64,000 nucleotides of DNA from JBMOMT01 sp049324835 (lineage in GTDB: Bacteria > Chloroflexota > Anaerolineae > CAYNKW01). Both the position numbers and the translations under genes were made by a program. The stretch covers positions 150,291 to 214,290 of the forward strand of contig JBMOMT010000064.1 in the NCBI GenBank assembly GCA_049324835.1, written 5' to 3'. Position 1 is the stretch's first letter, and every line of letters starts with the position of its first letter. Below are positions 53,801 to 64,000 of this stretch, piece after piece. A model generated the notes under the pieces. It had not been told where the DNA came from, did no database searches, and was given only the letters and a program-made list of their open reading frames with translations.

Positions 53801-55701
53801 TGATCCGGCAAGGTCTGGTTGACCGGATTCTGATCACTCTGCCGGGCAATGGCCTCCCAATCAGTATCCAAACAGATGGGCTGGACCGCGTGGAGTGGCA
53901 GCCCATCCAGCAGATGCGACTGGGTGAGCAGCACCGGCACCTGCGAGTCCTCCAGCATGTGGGCCAGCCGTTCGCGAGGATACAGTGGATCCAGCGGCAA
54001 ATAGGCTCCACCCGCCTTGAGCACACCCATCGTAGCCACGATCATCTCTGGCGCGCGCTCGGTGCACACGCCCACCACCGTCTCTGGGCCTACACCGACG
54101 CCGCGCAGATAATGGGCCAGTTGATTGGCCTGTCGATTGAGCTGGTCGTAGGTCAGATGGCGGCGGGGTGATCCACCGATAGCCGGCGCGACCACCGCTT
54201 CTGCATCGGGCGTCCGGACCACCTGGGCCTCGAAAAGCTGATGAAAGCACAGAGGCAACGAAAGCTCGGCGGCCGTATGGTTCCACTCGAACAACAACCG
54301 ATGGCGCTCCGTCTCGGTGAGCAACGGCAGCTCCGAAACCCGACGCTCCGGATCGGCCACCACCCCCGCCAGCAGCACCTCCAGGTGAGCCAGCATCCGT
54401 TCCATGGTTTCCCGGTCGAAAAGATCGCTGTTGTACTCCACCGAGGCATCCAACCCCGCCGGCCCTTCGGACATGGACAGCGTCAGGTCAAAGGTGGAGG
54501 TGCCGGGGTGAACGTCGACGAGCTCCAGCTCGAGATCGGGCAACTTTTGCGCCCCGGTTGGCGCGTTCTGCAAGATAAACATCACCTGGAAAAGCGGGGT
54601 ATGCGCCATATCCCGCTCGATCTGCAATTCGTCGACCAGCATCTCGAAGGGCAGGTCCTGGTGGGCAAAAGCGCCCAGACTCACCTCCCGCACCCGCGCC
54701 AGCAGCTCGCGGAAGGTGGGATCGCCGGCTAGATCGGCGCGGAAAACCAGGGTGTTGATAAACACGCCGATCAAGCCCTCGATCTCGCCTCGATTGCGGT
54801 TGGCGATGGGTGATCCAACCCCAAAGTCCTCCTGACCACTGTAACGATGCAGCAGCGCCTGAAAGGCCGCCAGCAGCGTCATGAACAGCGTGCTGTGTTC
54901 CTGCTGACCCAGCAGCTTGAGCGCCTCGACGAGTCCTCTGGGCAACAGCCGTGAGACGACACCACCCTTGTTGGTCTGCACCGCCGGATGAGGCCGGTCG
55001 GTGGGCAGCTCCAACACCGGCAGGCCACCACCAAGCTGCTCGCGCCAGAAGGTCAGGTGGCTCTGCAAAACCTCGCCCTGTAACCAGCCGCGCTGCCACT
55101 CGGCAAAGTCGGCGTACTGAATGGGCAGTGATGGTAACGGCGATGGCCACCCCCTGGAAAAAGCATTATAGATGGCAGCAATCTCGCCAATGAGCACCCC
55201 CATCGACCAGCCATCGGAGACGATGTGATGCATGGTCAGCAGCACCAGGTAATCACTCTCGTCCAGGTACAACAGCGATACCCGCAGCAGCGGACCGCGG
55301 GTGAGATCAAAGGGTCGCATGGCCTCTTCGGTCGCCAGGCGCATCGCTTCCCTTTCGCGCTTCTCCGGCGGCAATCGACGTAGATCGGTCACAGGGACGC
55401 AGAGTATCAGATCCGGAAAAACGATCTGAACGGGTTCGCCTCCCCAGGTTCTGAAAACGGTGCGCAGGCTCTCGTGACGCCGCACGATCTCGTTGATGGT
55501 CTGCTCCAGCACGTCGATATCGAGCGGGCCCTTCAATCGAACGGCGGTGGGAATGTTGTAATAGGGGCTGCCAGGCTCGAACTGATCCAGGAACCAAAGA
55601 CGCTGCTGGGCAAACGAAACGGGAAACACAAAAACGTCGTCAGAGAAATCCAGCGGTTCCTCAACGAGCGTCAGCAAATCGTGGGCAAAAGACTGGGTCA
55701 T
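47821..55701 (-). CDS. NRPS, C-A-PCP-C-A-PCP-E, predicted Orn and D-Asn modules
   Basis: A 2626-residue two-module synthetase. C1 (HHIVSDG at 158-164), A1 about 510-1000, PCP Ser1041; C2 with HHIAGDD at 1233-1239 (last Gly replaced by Asp); A2 about 1580-2060, PCP in LGGDSILS near 2101, then an epimerisation domain (HHLAIDG at 2288-2294, EGHGRE, TVGWFT). A1 specificity residues read D-V-G-E-I-G-S-I-D-K, the known ornithine code; A2 reads D-L-T-K-I-G-E-V-G-K, closest to Asn (Asp possible). Both C domains are of the L-donor type. AGGAG is 6 bases before the ATG. It ends in E, and the next protein begins with a D-donor C domain, which agrees. Confidence 0.95.
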   Translation of the reverse strand: MTQSFAHDLLTLVEEPLDFSDDVFVFPVSFAQQRLWFLDQFEPGSPYYNIPTAVRLKGPLDIDVLEQTINEIVRRHESLRTVFRTWGGEPVQIVFPDLILCVPVTDLRRLPPEKREREAMRLATEEAMRPFDLTRGPLLRVSLLYLDESDYLVLLTMHHIVSDGWSMGVLIGEIAAIYNAFSRGWPSPLPSLPIQYADFAEWQRGWLQGEVLQSHLTFWREQLGGGLPVLELPTDRPHPAVQTNKGGVVSRLLPRGLVEALKLLGQQEHSTLFMTLLAAFQALLHRYSGQEDFGVGSPIANRNRGEIEGLIGVFINTLVFRADLAGDPTFRELLARVREVSLGAFAHQDLPFEMLVDELQIERDMAHTPLFQVMFILQNAPTGAQKLPDLELELVDVHPGTSTFDLTLSMSEGPAGLDASVEYNSDLFDRETMERMLAHLEVLLAGVVADPERRVSELPLLTETERHRLLFEWNHTAAELSLPLCFHQLFEAQVVRTPDAEAVVAPAIGGSPRRHLTYDQLNRQANQLAHYLRGVGVGPETVVGVCTERAPEMIVATMGVLKAGGAYLPLDPLYPRERLAHMLEDSQVPVLLTQSHLLDGLPLHAVQPICLDTDWEAIARQSDQNPVNQTLPDHAVYMIYTSGSTGQSKGVVIEHRNLVNAFLAWQEAYDLRAVRSHLQMANFAFDVFSGDLARALGSGGKLVLCPREWLLAPEQLYTLMRQEAVDIAEFVPAVLRQLMQYLAETGERLDFVRLLICGSDSWYVDEYRRFREFCGPDTRLINSFGLTEATIDSSCFESSLSERAGEQLVPIGRPFANMRLYVLDERLQPLPIGVPGQLYVGGAGVARGYHRRPEMTDEKFITDPFSSDPTARLYKTGDLARFLRDGNVEFLGRMDHQVKIRGFRVEPGEIEAVLGGHFALRQAVVQAVEVALGDKRLVAYVVPNRETEPTPGDLRRFLQERLPDYMVPSTFVFLQTLPLTPNGKVDRAALPEPDWSRREVEGEYVPPRTPVEEVLTGIWSKVLGVVRAGVHDNFFELGGHSLLATQLVSRVRAAFQIDLPLRKVFESPTVAALAEQIEVARRAAAGVQAPPIRPVPRTEEMTLSFAQQRLWFLDQLEPNSPFYNIPEAMRFRGPLDADVLAQCLNEVVRRHEVLRTTFRTQDGRPAQVIAPEMHLSLPLTDLGHLPAEEREAEALRLAQEEAQRPFDLARGPLLRARLLRLEQQDHFVLLTMHHIAGDDWSTGVLVQEISILYQAFSQGQFSPLPPLFIQYADFAHWQREWLQGEVLERHLDYWTGQLRGLPPLLELPTDRPRPAVQSYRGDYRTFALSPELSRAIKELGRQEGATLFMTLLAAFQTLLYRYSGQEDISVGTPIANRNRAEVEGLIGFFVNTLVIRGDLSGGPSFRELLGRLREAALGAYAHQDLPFEMVVDALQPDRDMSHSPLFQVMFALQNAPASAQPLADVEISAVEAHSGTAKFDLTLFMAEQGAGLGGALEYNSDLFDGETIERLIGHYQTLLAGIVAAPEQSIDSLPLLTEAERQQLVVTWNQTEAPYPAGLCVHELFAAQAARTPEAAAVVYEGQQMSYGELDRRSNQVAHYLQRLGVGPERLVGVCMERVPEMVAALLGVLKAGGAYVPLDPSYPAERLAFMLADAGVQVLLTQAHLKERMGESARHTVCLDAGWEMMAGEEDTAPVSDVRPDNLAYVIYTSGSTGRPKGAMVLHRGVVNYLTWCQQAYPVAVGGGSPVHSSISFDLTVTSLFSPLVVGRAVELLPEELGVELLSTALRKSEGYGLVKITPAHLELLSQQMRPEEAAGRTRAFIIGGEQLLGEHIAFWQAHAPETVLVNEYGPTETVVGCCVYQVGRGERVEGAVPIGRPIINSRLYILDGQMQPAPVGVPGELYIGGVGVGRGYLNRPELTAERFIADPFSPDPAARLYKTGDLCRYRRDGHIEFLGRMDHQVKVRGFRIELGEVEAALGGHEAVQEVVVLAREDEPGRKRLVAYVVWGGAEVSVGELRGYLSERLPEYMVPAAFVTLEGLPLTPNGKVDRKALPAPDETRPELEAAYEAPRTAAEETLAGIWAAVLGVEQVGVHDSFFELGGDSILSIQVVARANQAGLRLTPRQLFERPTVAGLAAVAGKGPAIQAEQGLVEGEAPLTPIQRWFLECELAEAHHWNQAILLEVRQPLEREVLEETVRQLLGHHDALRLRYERGEGGWRQWNSLPEEGVPFSWVELAGLEAAEQRAAIETHAAALQGSLNLEAGPLMRLAYFDVGEGQAGRLLLVVHHLAIDGVSWRILLEDLMTAYQQLSQGAAVQLPAKTTSFQAWARRLMAYGQSDQARQELPFWLDVIHDGESSLPVDYPGGENTEASARSVTVSLSVEETQALLYDVPATYRTEINDVLLTALAQAAGQWTGRRSLLVDVEGHGREDIFDDVDVSRTVGWFTALFPVRLDMADSSEPGEALMRIKEQLCAIPRRGIGYGVLRYLDESQASQPLRAAPPAEISFNYLGQMDQGLPQAVPFLPAQESRGLDRGLENRRTHLLEVDGAVSGGRLHLEWSYSENLHRRETIEKLAASYKEALLGLIRQSETCDAIGFVPSDFVEFEWDQEDLTDIMSEISKVMG
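48687..49515. repeat. Near-identical PCP-E block, copy 1
   Basis: This stretch of the D-Asn module (end of A linker, PCP, first half of E) matches 63172-64000 at a constant offset of 14485 bases. Between about 48810 and 49515 only scattered single-base differences are seen; a diverged patch lies at about 48735-48800. Confidence 0.9.
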
Positions 55702-55733
55702 GGTGTGCTCCTAAAACTCTCTCTTCACAGGTT

Positions 55734-62219
<6,486 letters not shown>

Positions 62220-62311
62220 AAATTAATCAGCCTTTTGGTTCAAGTTGGTGATCATCCACTTCAGGGCTTTCGAAGGCCAAAACAGCCCTGCCATCTGCTT
62301 CTGATGACCTG

Positions 62312-64000
62312 CTAGATTTTCAATTTCGCCAGCACTTTGTCCAGTTTTCTCTGATCCAGATCCGCCAGGTCAAAATCAGAGGGGGTGACCATACCAGCCT
62401 CGGCAGACCGACAATGAGCGATGAGCGCTCGCAACGATGCGATGTAATCCCAGGCCAGGCGCTCCACCGTCGCCCGCCGGTGAAGGTTCTTGCTGTAGGT
62501 CCATTCGAACCCCAAACGGCCACCCGCGACAGCGCCATTGATCTCTAACAGATGCGCCCGTTTCCCTCGGGGGCTCCGATCCGGCCCGCGCGACTCGCGC
62601 GCCGGCCCAAAAGGCGAATCCTTCGGCAAGACCCGATCGAACTGCCCCAGGTAATTAAAGCTGATTTCGGCCTGCGACTGCCTCTCCAGCGCTTCGGCAA
62701 TGTCGGCGTTCCCGCTCAAATAACGCAACAATCCATATCCCATGCCCCGATTCGGTACCTGCCGCAATTGCTCTTTGATCGTCATCAATGCCTCGCCGGG
62801 AGTACGCTGCCCCCTCAGTTCCAGACGCACCGGATAAACCGCCGTGAACCAGCCCACCGTGCGCGACACATCCACGTCGTCAAACAGGTCTTCGCGTCCG
62901 TGGCCCTCCAGCTCTACCAACACGGCGCGGCGGCCTGTCCACCGCGCCACCGTCTGCGCCAATGCCGTCAGCAGCACATCGTTGATCTCGGTACGATAGG
63001 CCGCCGGCGCCTCCTTCAACAACGCCTCGGTCTCCTCTTCCGTCAGCCCAACGCTCACGCTCCGCGCCGACCCTTCCTCGTTCTCGCCTGTCTCATCGTC
63101 TAGCGGCAACCTGGCTACCCCCTCACGTCCCTGACGCAACCAGTAGTCCAGCTCACCTTGCACCACTTTCGATTGGCCATAGGCCATCAATCGCCGCGCC
63201 CATGCCTGGAACGAGGTGGTCTTGGGCGGCAACTGCACCGGCTGGCCCATCGCCAGGTGACCGTAGACCGTCTCCAAATCCTCCAGCAAGATGCGCCACG
63301 ACACCCCATCGATGGCCAGGTGATGCACCACCACCAACAACCGCCCCGCCTGCCCTTCCCCCATATCGAAATAGGCCAGCCGCATCAACGGCCCCGCCTC
63401 CAGATTCAGACTGCCCTGCAACGCCGCCGCGTGCGTCTCTATCGCCGCTCGCTGCTCCGCCGCCTCCAGGCCTGCCAATTCCACCCAACTGAACGGCACT
63501 CCCTCCTCCGGCAGGCTGTTCCACTGCCGCCAGCCCCCCTCTCCCCTCTCGTACCGCAGCCGCAAGGCGTCGTGATGCCCCAGCAACTGCCTCACCGTCT
63601 CCTCCAACACCTCCCGCTCCAGCGGCTGCCTCACCTCCAGCAGGATCGCCTGGTTCCAGTGATGTGCCTCCGCCAGCTCGCACTCCAAAAACCAGCGCTG
63701 AATCGGCGTCAGCGGCGCCTCCCCTTCCACCAGCCCCTGCTCCGCCTGGATGGCCGGCCCCTTGCCCGCCACCGCCGCCAGCCCCGCCACCGTCGGCCGC
63801 TCGAACAACTGCCGCGGCGTCAGCCGCAGCCCCGCCTGATTCGCCCGCGCCACCACCTGGATGCTCAGAATCGAGTCGCCCCCCAGCTCGAAAAAGCTGT
63901 CGTGCACCCCCACCTGCTCCACCCCCAACACCGCTGCCCAAATGCCCGCCAGCGTCTCCTCCGCCGCCGTCCGCGGCGCTTCGTAAGCGGCCTCCAGTTC
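62312..64000 (-). CDS. NRPS ending PCP-E, incomplete (continues beyond the window)
   Basis: The last 562 residues of a synthetase whose start lies beyond 64000; the frame is open to the edge. It contains a PCP (FELGGDSILSIQVV) and a full epimerisation domain with HHLAIDGVSWRIL, ELEGHGREDLFDD and TVGWFTAVYP, so its last residue is delivered in D form to the next synthetase, 92 bases downstream. The A domain that sets the residue is outside the window. Its first part is nearly identical in DNA to the D-Asn module at 48687-49515, so it could also be an Asn module; this is speculation. Confidence 0.93.
   Translation of the reverse strand, partial: ELEAAYEAPRTAAEETLAGIWAAVLGVEQVGVHDSFFELGGDSILSIQVVARANQAGLRLTPRQLFERPTVAGLAAVAGKGPAIQAEQGLVEGEAPLTPIQRWFLECELAEAHHWNQAILLEVRQPLEREVLEETVRQLLGHHDALRLRYERGEGGWRQWNSLPEEGVPFSWVELAGLEAAEQRAAIETHAAALQGSLNLEAGPLMRLAYFDMGEGQAGRLLVVVHHLAIDGVSWRILLEDLETVYGHLAMGQPVQLPPKTTSFQAWARRLMAYGQSKVVQGELDYWLRQGREGVARLPLDDETGENEEGSARSVSVGLTEEETEALLKEAPAAYRTEINDVLLTALAQTVARWTGRRAVLVELEGHGREDLFDDVDVSRTVGWFTAVYPVRLELRGQRTPGEALMTIKEQLRQVPNRGMGYGLLRYLSGNADIAEALERQSQAEISFNYLGQFDRVLPKDSPFGPARESRGPDRSPRGKRAHLLEINGAVAGGRLGFEWTYSKNLHRRATVERLAWDYIASLRALIAHCRSAEAGMVTPSDFDLADLDQRKLDKVLAKLKI
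63172..64000. repeat. Near-identical PCP-E block, copy 2
   Basis: Partner of 48687-49515. Identity continues right up to the window edge, so the duplicated region is longer than can be seen here. Left of about 63172 the two E domains diverge to ordinary paralogue levels. Confidence 0.9.

Overview
The window is about 62-65% G+C by eye and gene-dense. It reads as a chromosomal piece from a Chloroflexota bacterium, probably of the Anaerolineae/Caldilineae type. This is an inference from gene families: a serine hydroxymethyltransferase fused to an aminomethyltransferase, a decayed MalT/LuxR-type ATPase regulator, a secreted DUF11-repeat protein ending in YLPVVSR, a non-pyrrolysine MttB homologue, ThyX, and an ECF sigma factor paired with a DUF5667-like membrane protein. 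Promoters are sigma70-like (TTGAC[A/G], 16-17 bp, TA[T/C]AAT or close variants). Many starts are GTG or TTG with clear GGAGG sites, and many adjacent genes overlap by ATGA or TGATG.

Layout: 1-3271 (minus) holds the incomplete GlyA-GcvT fusion. 3546-7859 is a cyclic-amide/acyl-amino-acid hydrolysis group: a hydantoinase/allantoinase-like amidohydrolase, an M20 carbamoylase and a divergent D-aminoacylase-like enzyme. 8002-12351 is a MarR regulator with its own promoter and palindromic operators, followed by an asymmetric heterodimeric ABC exporter. 12675-12748 is tRNA-Lys(UUU). 13098-14631 is a PadR regulator with an MFS transporter. 14821-17872 (minus) is an ArsR-controlled operon of a DUF318 permease and four consecutive mini-thioredoxins. 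18021-18720 is debris: a damaged MITE copy and a MalT-like pseudogene. 18797-22946 (minus) is an operon of an MttB-like methyltransferase, a GPH transporter and a Cys/Met-metabolism PLP enzyme. 23085-27206 (minus) carries a CPBP protease, threonine aldolase, two-subunit class I fumarase and a nitrilase-fold protein lacking the catalytic Cys. An MBL hydrolase follows, then an intact 139-bp MITE with 10-bp target duplications. 28910-31442 is thyX, homoserine dehydrogenase and a PIG-L deacetylase. 31521-38612 (minus) holds a zinc-ribbon protein, a MacAB-like ABC efflux set, and an ECF sigma factor with a membrane protein whose C terminus is a WPTAWPEG repeat. 38754-40781 encodes the secreted DUF11 protein.

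40961-64000 (minus) is the 3' part of a non-ribosomal peptide synthetase cluster that starts outside the window. In transcription order it has an incomplete synthetase ending PCP-E; C-A-PCP-C-A-PCP; C-A-PCP-C-A-PCP-E; C-A-PCP-TE; an MFS exporter; a type II thioesterase; and a Sfp-type phosphopantetheinyl transferase. Specificity codes read from the A domains suggest ...-D-Xaa-(unassigned hydrophobic)-Phe-Orn-D-Asn-Leu, released by the terminal thioesterase. The PCP-E block at the window end is almost identical in DNA to the one at 48687-49515, which points to recent module duplication or gene conversion. I did not recognise the product as a known compound; this is the strongest candidate for an undescribed system here.
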